Positions 28,112-36,649 of a DNA stretch of 64,000 bases are shown piece after piece. Below the pieces are notes generated by a model. It did not search any database. It saw nothing but the letters and a program-made list of their open reading frames with translations, and was not told the origin of the DNA. This DNA comes from Lysinibacillus odysseyi 34hs-1 = NBRC 100172. Its GTDB lineage: Bacteria > Bacillota > Bacilli > Bacillales_A > Planococcaceae. Location: assembly GCF_001591965.1 (NCBI RefSeq), contig NZ_BCVX01000001.1, positions 124,001 to 188,000 of the forward strand, written 5' to 3'. The number at the start of each line of letters is the position of its first letter. Position 1 is the stretch's first letter. The translations under genes were made by a program, and so were the position numbers.

Positions 28112-28118
28112 CCCTTAC

Positions 28119-28538
28119 TTATGAAAACGGATATTCAAGCTCTTGTGGCGGCTGCCCTTTTTTGTTCATCAGGCGGATGCGAGTCGGCTCGATCTGGATT
28201 GTGATCATATCGCTTTCACCCTTTGTGAAAAGGCCGCGGAAGAAGTTCGTTACCTTCAGCTTCAGCTCATCGTCCTTGAATTCTGTTACTTTGCCTTCAA
28301 TTTCAAGGTAAGGAGCGTCCACATCTTCCAGCGTATATCCGTAGAGGATATGCGTGTACGGATTTTTTTCGAGGTCCAGTACCTTCGAGGAATCCTCTTC
28401 TGTCATCGCAAAAAGCGTAAAGTCATCATTTGTGAATGTCATATAGCGCGCATACGGTTTATTGTCTTTTACTGTAACCATGGAACCGATATTTTGCTTA
28501 TTTAAAATTTCCAGTATTTGCTCTCGTAATGTTTCCAT
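28119..28538 (-). CDS. Pyridoxamine-phosphate-oxidase-like FMN-binding split-barrel protein
   Basis: 139 residues from the ATG at 28536-28538; AAAGG sits eight bases before it and touches the other in-frame ATG at 28547. The split barrel is recognisable from NIGSMVTVKDNKPYARYMTF, then FTLFAMTEEDSSKVLDL, PYTHILYGY and EIEGKVTEF. This matches the general-stress-protein-26 group, small flavin-binding proteins often of unknown substrate. It is 15 bases downstream of a clear paralogue, and a terminator follows. Confidence 0.8.
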   Translation of the reverse strand: METLREQILEILNKQNIGSMVTVKDNKPYARYMTFTNDDFTLFAMTEEDSSKVLDLEKNPYTHILYGYTLEDVDAPYLEIEGKVTEFKDDELKLKVTNFFRGLFTKGESDMITIQIEPTRIRLMNKKGQPPQELEYPFS

Positions 28539-28553
28539 TTGTCCCATCCTTTC

Positions 28554-28964
28554 TTATTGGAAATCGACTTCTTCCTGATTGTCGCCGGCCTTATTCATAA
28601 AGCGCATACGCACAGGCTCAATTTTTATAAGTGTCATTGACATGCCGTCTACATGATATGGATATAGGGCAATAATTTTCTCCTTGATTGCATCTGCGTT
28701 AAATTCTGCCGCAGTTGCTTCGATTTCCAGGAAGGTATCTCCCATATCACCGTTTTCATAGCCGTAGAGGATATGTGTATGAGGATTTGCCTGCAGTTCC
28801 TTTAATAGATCAGAGTCTCTAGGTGTAGCCGTATACAATGTAAATTCATCGTTCACAAATGTCATATAACGTGAGTCAGGTCTATCCCCCGCAACGGTTG
28901 CCATGACTCCAACATAGTTTTTTGACAAAATTTCTAAAGCTTGCTCTCTTTTTGTGGTATTCAC
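28554..28964 (-). CDS. Pyridoxamine-phosphate-oxidase-like FMN-binding split-barrel protein, paralogue
   Basis: 136 residues from the GTG at 28962-28964, supported by AGGAGTGG; the in-frame start at 28973 overlaps the ribosome site. Same fold and landmarks as its neighbour (YVGVMATVAGDRPDSRYMTF, NPHTHILYGYENG, EIEATAAEF, VRMRFMNKAG). The two genes are a tandem duplication, clearly diverged. FMN or a similar cofactor is expected; substrate unknown. Confidence 0.8.
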   Translation of the reverse strand: MNTTKREQALEILSKNYVGVMATVAGDRPDSRYMTFVNDEFTLYTATPRDSDLLKELQANPHTHILYGYENGDMGDTFLEIEATAAEFNADAIKEKIIALYPYHVDGMSMTLIKIEPVRMRFMNKAGDNQEEVDFQ

Positions 28965-29043
28965 AAAACCCACTCCTTATCTATTTGTCATTCATTGTTT
29001 AAAATACCCTTCTGGCTTGGAATTAAACAGGAAAGGTCAGCTA

Positions 29044-29072
29044 TGGCATCCTTATGGCAGCTGTCTTATAAT
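29044..29072 (+). promoter_or_regulatory. Possible promoter of the TetM-like gene
   Basis: A perfect TATAAT lies at 29067-29072, 30 bases before the ATG at 29103. The -35 region is poor (ATGGCA-like at about 29043-29048, 18-base spacing). The leader would be only some 25 bases, too short for the attenuator found before typical tet(M) genes. Confidence 0.35.
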
Positions 29073-29102
29073 GAAAGCACTACGAAAAAAGAGGGTTTAT
29101 AT

Positions 29103-31022
29103 ATGAGAAAAACTATCGGGGTGTTAGCCCATGTGGATGCCGGCAAGACAACCTTTTCCGAGCAGCTGCTTTATTATACAAACAGCATTCAGTCACTTGG
29201 CCGTGTCGATCACCAGGATGCCTTTTTAGACAATCATGAGCTGGAGAAGGCACGGGGCATTACGATTTTCGCGGAACAGGGATTGTTCGAGTACGGAGGA
29301 GATACTTATACTTTGATCGATACACCGGGACACGTCGACTTTTCTCCGGAAATGGAGCGGGCCATCCGGGCGATGGATTACGCTGTACTGATAATTAGTG
29401 CGGTCGAAGGAATACAGGGGCATACCGAAACGGTTTGGCGGCTTCTTCGAGAGTATCATGTTCCGACCTTCCTCTTCTTAAATAAGATAGACCGGGAAGG
29501 TGCGGATATCCATACTTTACTTGCTTCGCTGCAGCGTGAATTTTCGCCTGACATTTTACTTGTTAAAGAACTGAAGGACGCTGCTGAATTTGTAGCAGAA
29601 CGGAACGAGGCGCTCTTCGAACAGTTCATGGACGAATCACTAACAGAACAGGATATCGAACAAGCACTAATCAGCCTTGTGAATCAGGAGGAGGCATTCA
29701 TCGCGATGAGCGGTGCAGCGCTGAAAGGAATCGGCATCGGTGAATTTTTTACTATGCTGCACAGCTTAACGCGGACACACTATGACTCTACCTCGCCATT
29801 TCAAGCCGAGGTAGTAAAAATCCGCCATGACGGGGATCAGCGTCTTACATTCTTAAAGGCACTTGCAGGAACACTAACAGTTAGGGACGAGCTCGTATTT
29901 GGTGATCATTCGGAAAAAGTGACGGAAATCCGTTTATATAATGGCAACCGTTTTACATCCGTTCCTTCTGTACAAGCCGGGCAGCTGTTCGCTGTGAAAG
30001 GACTGACGAGCCCTGAGGCAGGATACCTGATCGGGAATTCTATGGAGAAGGCAAAAACATATAAGCTAATTCCTACCTTACAGGCAAAAGTAGTATATAA
30101 TGGAATTGTTCATATGAAGGAAGTACTACAGCTGTTCCGGCTGCTTGAAGCGGAAGAACCGTCACTCAGCGTCCTTTGGCAGGAAGCAACGCAATCGATT
30201 CATGTACATATTATGGGTGTCATTCAGCTTGAAATTCTGCGGGAAATCTTATTGACGCGGTTTTCCCTTGAGGTGCAGTTTGAGGACCCTGAAATCCTGT
30301 ATCGAGAGACAATCGCTACTACAGTGACAGGCTACGGACATTTTGAACCGCTTAAGCATTATGCAGAGGTGCATCTCTTAATGGAGCCCGGTCCAAGGGG
30401 TTCTGGCATTACCTTTGCAAATGCATGCCATGCGGATGATCTGACGGTTGGGCATCAGCGCCTTATTGAGCACCACTTATTTGAGCGGGACCATCACGGC
30501 CTGCTTACAGGTTCTCCTGTAACTGACATCCGTTTTACATTGCTGACAGGGGCTGCCCACAATAAGCATACAGATGGCGGTGATTTTCGCGAGGCGACCT
30601 TCCGTGCTTTGCGGCAAGGTCTTGAACAGGCAGAGAATATCCTGCTAGAGCCTTATTATCAGTTTAAAATGAAAGCATCAAGCGACCATATCGGCCGAAT
30701 GATGACGGATGTGCAGCAGGCTGCAGGCACCTTTGATCCGCCGGAAATGACGGAAAACTACGCTTTATTAACCGGAAGAGTGCCAGTCGCCACCTTTATG
30801 AACTACAGTACCCAATTCGCTGCGTATACGAACGGAAAAGGTGCTATCACGCTGACGTTTGACGGCTACGATGTATGCCATAATACGGATGAAGTGATTG
30901 AACGGATCGGCTATAACAAAGACGCAGATCCCGAGTATAGCTCTTCCAGTATTTTTTGTGCGAAAGGTAAAGGCTATTCTGTTCCATGGTATGAAGCCCG
31001 GTCTATGATGCACAAACTATAG
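29103..31022 (+). CDS. TetM/TetO-family ribosomal-protection-like GTPase (EF-G paralogue)
   Basis: 639 residues from the ATG at 29103 with AGAGGG upstream; a longer in-frame version from 28941 is unsupported. GTPase motifs: G1 AHVDAGKTT, G2 around RGITIF, G3 DTPGHVDF, G4 NKID. After G1 the sequence SLGRVDHQDAFLDNHELEKARGIT matches the TetM layout, and total length equals TetM. Domains II-V follow, including EF-G domain IV with HYAEVHLLMEPGPRGSGI and the C-terminal loop region. The family removes tetracycline from the ribosome, but chromosomal relatives this divergent often give little resistance. The FlaR-like gene follows by nine bases. Confidence 0.8.
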   Translation: MRKTIGVLAHVDAGKTTFSEQLLYYTNSIQSLGRVDHQDAFLDNHELEKARGITIFAEQGLFEYGGDTYTLIDTPGHVDFSPEMERAIRAMDYAVLIISAVEGIQGHTETVWRLLREYHVPTFLFLNKIDREGADIHTLLASLQREFSPDILLVKELKDAAEFVAERNEALFEQFMDESLTEQDIEQALISLVNQEEAFIAMSGAALKGIGIGEFFTMLHSLTRTHYDSTSPFQAEVVKIRHDGDQRLTFLKALAGTLTVRDELVFGDHSEKVTEIRLYNGNRFTSVPSVQAGQLFAVKGLTSPEAGYLIGNSMEKAKTYKLIPTLQAKVVYNGIVHMKEVLQLFRLLEAEEPSLSVLWQEATQSIHVHIMGVIQLEILREILLTRFSLEVQFEDPEILYRETIATTVTGYGHFEPLKHYAEVHLLMEPGPRGSGITFANACHADDLTVGHQRLIEHHLFERDHHGLLTGSPVTDIRFTLLTGAAHNKHTDGGDFREATFRALRQGLEQAENILLEPYYQFKMKASSDHIGRMMTDVQQAAGTFDPPEMTENYALLTGRVPVATFMNYSTQFAAYTNGKGAITLTFDGYDVCHNTDEVIERIGYNKDADPEYSSSSIFCAKGKGYSVPWYEARSMMHKL

Positions 31023-31030
31023 GAGGTTTT

Positions 31031-31543
31031 ATGCGACACAAAAAAATATTGATCATCGGCTGTGCCGGTGCAGGCAAGTCCACCCTCTCAAGGAAACTGC
31101 ATCAGCTCACAGGGCTGCCGCTTATCCACCTGGATCGTCTATATTGGCAGCCTGGCTGGACTCCTACAGAACGCCCGGTTTTCCGGGAAATGATGCTGGC
31201 CGAGCTGCAGAAGGATGCTTGGATAATGGATGGCAATTTTGATTCTACCCTTTCTATGCGGGCGCAATACGCGGATTTAATACTTTGGCTCGATTTCCCG
31301 CGGCATATTTGTTTCCCGCGTGTAGTAAAGCGTGTTGTTACAAATTTCGGGAAAACCCGACCTGATATGACACCCGGGTGCCCTGAAAAGCTGGATATCG
31401 AATTTGCCAAATGGATTTGGCGCTTTGAGCAGGATGCCCGCCCTCCTATAGCGGAGGCTGTACGCCAGGCACCGTGCGATTCTATCGTATTCCACCACCC
31501 ACAGGCGCTTGCGTCTTGGCTTGAGCGTATTTCGTCAAACTAA
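31031..31543 (+). CDS. P-loop kinase-like protein, FlaR/topology-modulation family
   Basis: 170 residues. Walker A IIGCAGAGKSTLSRKL at the N-terminus, then PLIHLDRLYWQPGW, the family signature, and WIMDGNFDSTL. These small adenylate-kinase-like proteins were annotated as DNA topology modulation protein FlaR; biochemical function is unproven. RBS AGGAGG lies just before the ATG; transcribed together with the TetM-like gene. Confidence 0.78.
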   Translation: MRHKKILIIGCAGAGKSTLSRKLHQLTGLPLIHLDRLYWQPGWTPTERPVFREMMLAELQKDAWIMDGNFDSTLSMRAQYADLILWLDFPRHICFPRVVKRVVTNFGKTRPDMTPGCPEKLDIEFAKWIWRFEQDARPPIAEAVRQAPCDSIVFHHPQALASWLERISSN

Positions 31544-31612
31544 TCGTTTGATACGATGTGAGTTGGGAATAGTTTAATTGTAAGTAAAAATGAAAAACAG
31601 GAGGTTCACACG

Positions 31613-32521
31613 ATGAATTACAAAAACGTAACAATAGCTGGCAGTGGTGTTCTTGGCAGCCAAATCGCCTTCCAAACTGCTTTCAAAGGATTCAATGTCA
31701 CAATTTATGATATCGATGATACAGCGATTGCCAAAGCAAAAGAGCGTATCGCCAAATTAGAGGACACATACAGCGACTACTTCCGTGATGAACAGGAAGC
31801 AGTAAAATCAGCACAAAGCCGTATCAGCTATGCAACAGTTTTGGCAGATGCGGTGAAAGATGCTGATCTTGTAATTGAAGCAGTGCCGGAAATAAAGGAA
31901 ATTAAACAAAGCTTCTATACGCAGCTTGGCAAGGTGGCACCGGAAAAAACGGTATTTGCCACAAACTCTTCTACAATGCTGCCAAGTGACTTTGTAGAAT
32001 ATACAGGCCGTCCTGAAAAGTTCTTAGCACTTCACTTTGCCAATACAATATGGAAAAACAACACAGGTGAAGTTATGGAGCACCCTGGTACAGATCCACA
32101 GGTTGTACAGGACTTACTGGCATTTGCCGCAGCAATCGGCATGGTACCATTACACATCAAAAAAGAGCAACCAGGCTATATTGTAAACTCTCTTCTTGTT
32201 CCATTCCTGGATGCAGCGCAATCTCTATGGGGCAACGACGTAGCTGACCCAGAGACAGTTGATAAAACATGGATGATCGCAACAGGTGCGCCACTTGGAC
32301 CATTCGCCATTATGGATGTTGTCGGCCTGCAAACTGTTTACAATATCGTCAGCACGAAAGCGGCACATCACCCGAATCCGGATGATAATCTATACAAACG
32401 AATCGCTGATAAAGTAAAAACTGAATTCCTTGATCAAGGAAAAACAGGAACTCAAACAGGTGAAGGGTTCTATAAATATCCAAACCCTGCCTACCAGGCT
32501 CCTGACTTCCTAAAACCTTAA
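31613..32521 (+). CDS. 3-hydroxyacyl-CoA dehydrogenase
   Basis: 302 residues. Rossmann motif GSGVLGSQIA at residue 10, acidic end of strand 2 in IYDIDD, the LVIEAVPEIKEIKQ segment, NSSTMLPSDF, and the catalytic His in ALHFAN paired with Glu in GEVMEHPGT. C-terminal helical domain with PGYIVNSLLVPFLDAA and GAPLGPFAIMDVVGL. It oxidises 3-hydroxyacyl-CoA (for example 3-hydroxybutyryl-CoA) with NAD. AGGAGG before the ATG; terminator follows. Stand-alone gene, not in a beta-oxidation operon here. Confidence 0.9.
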   Translation: MNYKNVTIAGSGVLGSQIAFQTAFKGFNVTIYDIDDTAIAKAKERIAKLEDTYSDYFRDEQEAVKSAQSRISYATVLADAVKDADLVIEAVPEIKEIKQSFYTQLGKVAPEKTVFATNSSTMLPSDFVEYTGRPEKFLALHFANTIWKNNTGEVMEHPGTDPQVVQDLLAFAAAIGMVPLHIKKEQPGYIVNSLLVPFLDAAQSLWGNDVADPETVDKTWMIATGAPLGPFAIMDVVGLQTVYNIVSTKAAHHPNPDDNLYKRIADKVKTEFLDQGKTGTQTGEGFYKYPNPAYQAPDFLKP

Positions 32522-32535
32522 ATCGAATAGGTTGA

Positions 32536-32567
32536 CCGGACATTCTTTACCGGATGTCCGGTTTTTT
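32536..32567 (+). terminator. Intrinsic terminator of the hydroxyacyl-CoA dehydrogenase gene
   Basis: Eight-base perfect arms at 32536-32543 and 32554-32561, then T6 on the plus strand. The following stretch to 32786 shows no gene. Confidence 0.88.
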
Positions 32568-32786
32568 ATATGATCAATTCCGTAGTATGCCATTACACAA
32601 AAAAGCCAAAAAGATATTTCAATTTTTGGTTTGAGGTCTTCATTTCCTGGGTAATAATGTTTTAATTTTCTAACTATTTAAACATTTGAGTGGTTTATTT
32701 CCCCGATTCTTTTCAAAATATTTCCCTTCAACGAGGCTTTTCATCTTATAAATTGCCACTCTGCACTCATTATGTAGCCTTCAAAA

Positions 32787-33272
32787 TCACTCAGACAGCT
32801 CAGGGTCCCACCCTTTACATACATCAACGACCTTAATTGCATTTGCGTATTCCCCAAGCTCTTCTACTGTCAGCTCGATCGAAGAATTATCACTTCCGCA
32901 TGCGGGGTGAACTGTTGTAAAGCGCTGTAGTGATATATCTAAATAAACAGGTACATCCGTTGCCAGCGCAAATGGACAGACACCCCCAACAGCATGTCCT
33001 GTTACGTTCAGCACTGTATCCGGGTCCAGCATTTTTGCCTTCACGCCGAATGTTTGCTTAAATTTCGCATTATCCACCTTTGTGTCCCCTGCAGCAACGA
33101 TTAAAACCGGTGCATCCTGCCCTTGAAAGCACAATGTTTTTGCAATCCGTGCCGGATGAACACCTACAGCATCCGCCGCCTCCTGTACCGAAGCTGTGCT
33201 ACGAGCGTGGACCACAACATCCTCCTCGCGACCTCTTTCTTTGAAATATGCTTGTACCGCCTGTAAACTCAT
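32787..33272 (-). CDS. YbaK/ProX-type aminoacyl-tRNA deacylase
   Basis: 161 residues from the ATG at 33270-33272, six bases after AGGGGA; an ATG two codons further upstream is less well placed. The YbaK/EbsC fold shows as HARSTASVQEAADAVGVHPARIAKTL, the Lys of TKVDNAKFKQTF, GHAVGGVCPFAL and TVHPACGSDNSSIELT. These proteins hydrolyse mischarged tRNA in trans (Cys- or Ala-tRNAPro types). Monocistronic. Last clearly core gene apart from the small membrane protein that follows. Confidence 0.88.
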   Translation of the reverse strand: MSLQAVQAYFKERGREEDVVVHARSTASVQEAADAVGVHPARIAKTLCFQGQDAPVLIVAAGDTKVDNAKFKQTFGVKAKMLDPDTVLNVTGHAVGGVCPFALATDVPVYLDISLQRFTTVHPACGSDNSSIELTVEELGEYANAIKVVDVCKGWDPELSE

Positions 33273-33417
33273 GATCATTCCCCTTTCACTAGTTGCTGTG
33301 CTTTATTATACTAAAGAAAGGGTGTATTGACTGAATTTTTGCATAGTAAATCTGCTAATTGTATATTTCCCACCTATTCTTGCGTGTTTCCTGTTTTTTA
33401 TACGAAAGACTCTTGAG

Positions 33418-33651
33418 CTAAACGAATATGAAACCTTGGATAGCTATACAAAATGTAAAGACAAATCCTACAATAAAGAACCAGCCCATCATTTTTCTCT
33501 TCTGCTGAATTTCCTGTATACCCATAACAAGCGCCATTAATCCCATAAATAAAACCATATACCCTTGGTACTCATAATTCTTTGTGATGAGTCCGTAAGT
33601 TGCGAATGCGACTGTAAGGACTGAAAATAAAATGCGTAAAAATAGCAGCAA
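33418..33651 (-). CDS. Small membrane protein, DUF3953/YczI-like
   Basis: 77 residues with three hydrophobic helices (about 3-20, 28-46, 55-75) separated by NYEYQG and EIQQKRKMMG. Length and the positively charged second loop match the YczI-like DUF3953 family of Bacillus. Function unknown. AAGGGGGAATTC site before the ATG. It marks the left border of the immunity-gene region. Confidence 0.65.
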   Translation of the reverse strand: MLLFLRILFSVLTVAFATYGLITKNYEYQGYMVLFMGLMALVMGIQEIQQKRKMMGWFFIVGFVFTFCIAIQGFIFV

Positions 33652-33812
33652 AATGAATTCCCCCTTCTTATTCGATTTTGTAGCTTATCGGAATTTGTTG
33701 TTCTTTGTCTGCCACGAGCAGTTCAAACCAGCCGTGGGAGTTTGATTTGTATCAATGGTTAGGATAATTTTGCAAGAGGAAGTTACACACTACGGGCGTT
33801 TCGAAAGAAGAT

Positions 33813-34217
33813 TTAATAGACTGTATTCCAAAAGCAATCGTTTTTCATATCCTCTACTAACTTTTGAAAAATAGACATGATGATTTTTGGCTCTTCTGTT
33901 TTGTAAAAGATAAGCTGAAGCGGAAATTTTGTATGAGTACCGCCATTTTTATTGCAAGGGAAAACTCTTATGATGCACGGCATTTTTTCATCAATAAAGT
34001 ATATATCCTTATTGTAAATAAGCTCGGCAACCCAGTGTGTCGCATAAGCATATTCCAATATATATCCTTCCTCATCGAACCCAGATCTGTCCTTTACCCC
34101 CATAGGCACAATCGCATAATCAATACACTTGTATCCTCTTCTTTTTCTGCTTTCACGTTTAGCCCGTTTCAGTACATTGTATCTGTTACCTGCTTTTTTC
34201 TTTAGCCTTTTCTTCAT
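33813..34217 (-). CDS. Hypothetical protein at the edge of the immunity region
   Basis: 134 residues with AGGAGG before the ATG. The first 30 residues are extremely basic (KKRLKKKAGNRYNVLKRAKR), followed by a globular mixed alpha/beta part (IDYAIVPMGVKDRSGF, WVAELIYNKDIYFIDEK). No family is recognised. Base composition is AT-rich like the region to its right, and it could be another immunity or effector piece. The basic start suggests nucleic-acid contact, but nothing more can be claimed. Confidence 0.5.
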   Translation of the reverse strand: MKKRLKKKAGNRYNVLKRAKRESRKRRGYKCIDYAIVPMGVKDRSGFDEEGYILEYAYATHWVAELIYNKDIYFIDEKMPCIIRVFPCNKNGGTHTKFPLQLIFYKTEEPKIIMSIFQKLVEDMKNDCFWNTVY

Positions 34218-34314
34218 TCTGTCCTCCTAATTTTTATATTCGAAATAACCTCTAGTGGACAACGGCGTTTATTGTAGGTCCGGTTTATACTTTCAATCAG
34301 ATGCTGCATAAAAT

Positions 34315-34959
34315 TTACTCATCTTTTTCAGCACCTTCCAGCATCTCGAGGAAACTTTCACTCATTTTTACATTAACAATGCTTGCCCCACTAGTTGACG
34401 TTGTTCTCTTTTCTAACTCAAAACTTTTAATAAAATCGAAGAAAGAGTCGGCGATTACATATATATTTTCCCAATAATCATCGACACTGACGCTTTCGTA
34501 CTCTTTCTCACCCAGCATAACCCTGGCTGTTATTTCGTTTTCGTGATCCCAGAAGTAGATTTTCCCTTCACGATCCCCGCTTATTCCTATGCATATAAGA
34601 TTCCCTGCATAATCTTCGGCGATTGGTACAATGGAAGCCGGGATTCTGTCATAATACTGCTGTATCTTTCTTTCCAGATTATCTACACCTTCGTCAAAAC
34701 CGAAAAAAGAGCCGAAAGCGTTTAGTCCGTCCTTGTCCGTCCAGTGAGATGGCTCTATCGGTCGGTAACATACATCCTTCTCAAAGGTCGAATGACCATA
34801 TTTACATACGAATGACTTATATATTTCATGAAAATTGATGCCGTATTTATCTTCTATTTTAATAAGAGCTTCCTCAGCATAACTGCCGTCTGCACTTGAT
34901 ATAAAAAGTTCCGTTACATGTTTTTCTATTTTATTGAACCTTTCATTATCCTCTGTCAT
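34315..34959 (-). CDS. SUKH (SMI1/KNR4-like) immunity protein
   Basis: 214 residues with GTAGGAG before the ATG. The SUKH core is visible: EDKYGINFHEIYKSFVCKYG (the leading helix and turn), then IPASIVPIAEDYAGNLICIGISGD with the strand pair and IYFWDHENE. SUKH proteins neutralise nuclease, deaminase and other toxins of polymorphic systems by direct binding. No toxin domain precedes it, so it is an orphan. The C-terminal 35 residues are low-complexity. Confidence 0.75.
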   Translation of the reverse strand: MTEDNERFNKIEKHVTELFISSADGSYAEEALIKIEDKYGINFHEIYKSFVCKYGHSTFEKDVCYRPIEPSHWTDKDGLNAFGSFFGFDEGVDNLERKIQQYYDRIPASIVPIAEDYAGNLICIGISGDREGKIYFWDHENEITARVMLGEKEYESVSVDDYWENIYVIADSFFDFIKSFELEKRTTSTSGASIVNVKMSESFLEMLEGAEKDE

Positions 34960-35125
34960 TTATTAGCGCTCCTACTTATGTAATCATTGCATCTAAAAAG
35001 AAATTGCTGCTATTACTTTCGGGATACCTCGGAATCTCTTGCTAGATTCATTAAATACATAACCTTTTGGATAATGTTTTCCCTGTCTTCAGAAGCTATT
35101 AATTCCTCAAAAATAGAATACAACT

Positions 35126-35617
35126 TTAATAAACGATTACATTACCCTGCGGCCATTTCCCATCCCATCCACAAGGAAAATTACCAGCCTCATAGACTTT
35201 TAATAGTTCAAGGAAGAATGTCGGTCTTTTATTACATTTCGAATAAGCAGATTCCAGAATGGCATTGGCAATATCCCATTTCACACAATCGATAAACGCC
35301 TGATCAAGCTCATTCTTTTCACGGTAATTCTCTACTTCTTGTATGACTTCTTTTTCTATAAACGCCCTTACTTCTTTCGCTATTTTGTTCCATTGGGCAT
35401 ATTCATTACGATACTTGTTATGTAAAAAAGCAGTTAATTCATTGCGTGCTTCCAGCGTTGCATGTTCCCAATTGGGGTCTTGATAACTTCGCATGGCTTC
35501 TTTCCAATTATAGACCCTTGTATAACTAAACCGCATGTCATTTTCCAACGCCTGCCCACAATTCGTAAACCAGTTAATTTGTTTAATTCTATTAAGAATA
35601 TCTTGGTCTATGTCCAA
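35126..35617 (-). CDS. Orphan immunity protein, paralogue of the one at 52949
   Basis: 163 residues from a TTG start six bases after GAGGG. Family not named, but it is a clear homologue of the protein at 52949-53437: shared INWFTNCG/IDWFSNCG opening, NWKEAM, TLEA-NELT, VKWDI-AI and the nearly identical ending FFLELLKVYEAGNFPCGW-G-WP-G. Because the 52949 copy directly follows an HNH-type toxin cassette, this one probably protects against a related nuclease. No toxin precedes it here. Confidence 0.7.
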   Translation of the reverse strand: MDIDQDILNRIKQINWFTNCGQALENDMRFSYTRVYNWKEAMRSYQDPNWEHATLEARNELTAFLHNKYRNEYAQWNKIAKEVRAFIEKEVIQEVENYREKNELDQAFIDCVKWDIANAILESAYSKCNKRPTFFLELLKVYEAGNFPCGWDGKWPQGNVIVY

Positions 35618-35663
35618 TTTGATCCCTCACTAATGAAAATATCTCTTTTATTAGCATTACACT

Positions 35664-36068
35664 TTATTCATTACTAAATGATTTGCCTGAAAGTGCTTTT
35701 TCTATAATCTGCTCGGCTGTTAAATCTTCATCGGCATAGTAAATATAATTTGAGACATCCGTGTTCCTTACTGCCTCTTCCACTATTAATAACAGGTTAT
35801 CGATTTCATACTCTTCTCCGGAAACATCCAGTATGATATTGACCATATCAATCAATTCCATTTTCGAAAAGCCGTCTTTTTTCCTGTTTTCATAATCGAT
35901 AATCCTGTTACTGATGTATCCGTGTTCCCGATCTGTATAGAATAATTCCCTTATACCTGGAAAAGCTACAGTCATTTGAAGTTCTGCAATTAGTTTATCG
36001 ACAGGTTCCAGTAGGTACCTTTTCTCCATAATGTCCTCCACTTTTTTTCTAATAGCGGCTTCGTTCAT
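35664..36068 (-). CDS. Colicin-E/pyocin-type immunity protein-like
   Basis: 134 residues. The C-terminal half (about 65-130) follows the four-helix colicin E immunity pattern: SKMELIDMVNIILDVSGEEYEIDNLLLIVEEAV, then NYIYYADEDLTAEQII, where the Tyr-Tyr pair corresponds to the toxin-binding Tyr-Tyr of colicin E7/E9 immunity proteins. Such proteins block HNH DNases. The N-terminal 60 residues are extra. Ribosome site weak. Orphan, no cognate toxin visible. Confidence 0.6.
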   Translation of the reverse strand: MNEAAIRKKVEDIMEKRYLLEPVDKLIAELQMTVAFPGIRELFYTDREHGYISNRIIDYENRKKDGFSKMELIDMVNIILDVSGEEYEIDNLLLIVEEAVRNTDVSNYIYYADEDLTAEQIIEKALSGKSFSNE

Positions 36069-36192
36069 CTTATCACGTACTTTCTCTTAAACTCTTTATT
36101 ATATTTTTCTATGCATTCCTTCAAAACAAAAGGTCGATAATGAAATGCTTCATCCCATCATCAACCTATCTAATTCACATACATTGCACCGC

Positions 36193-36648
36193 TTAGCTGA
36201 AGTACTGTATAAATCTTTCTTTATACGGAATGTATTCATCCTCCAGCAGCTCTACTTGTAACAACTTTGCTTTGTCCTCCAGCTTGGCAATAAATAGAGC
36301 ATAAAAGTCCCCTTCAGTTGGGTAAGAAAAAAGTCCAAATCCTTTGGTAGACAATACTTTATTGACTTCCTTAATCTTTTCGGGCAAAACTTCATATTCA
36401 AACGTATCCAAGTCTTCAAGCTCATCCAGAGAGGCTAATTCGAGTTGGTGGCTGAATTCGTAATCTAAAATATAATTAGTGATCTCATAGTTTTCTTCAC
36501 CTTTAAAATCTACATAGAGAAAATTCTTTGTAGACAGACCATACTTTAATATCGAAGTATATATACTTGCCGATTCCGAGTAATTTAGAATTGCCTCTAT
36601 TTCATCACTTTTTTTGAAAATAATCGGTACAATCTCTTCTTCTGTCAT
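36193..36648 (-). CDS. Hypothetical immunity-like protein (possible DUF6630)
   Basis: 151 residues, acidic, with CTAGGAGGG before the ATG, one base after the upstream gene. Mixed alpha/beta; a core of strands around FGLFSYPTEGDFYALFIAKLED resembles DUF6630-type proteins common in toxin-immunity loci. That link is from memory of the pattern only. Co-transcribed with the 332-residue protein upstream. Confidence 0.5.
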   Translation of the reverse strand: MTEEEIVPIIFKKSDEIEAILNYSESASIYTSILKYGLSTKNFLYVDFKGEENYEITNYILDYEFSHQLELASLDELEDLDTFEYEVLPEKIKEVNKVLSTKGFGLFSYPTEGDFYALFIAKLEDKAKLLQVELLEDEYIPYKERFIQYFS

Positions 36649-36649
36649 T

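Noticed and set aside
28941..29102. N-terminal extension of the TetM-like protein
   Set aside because: The extra 54 codons overlap the start region of the divergent gene and do not resemble the family; AGAGGG precedes the ATG at 29103.
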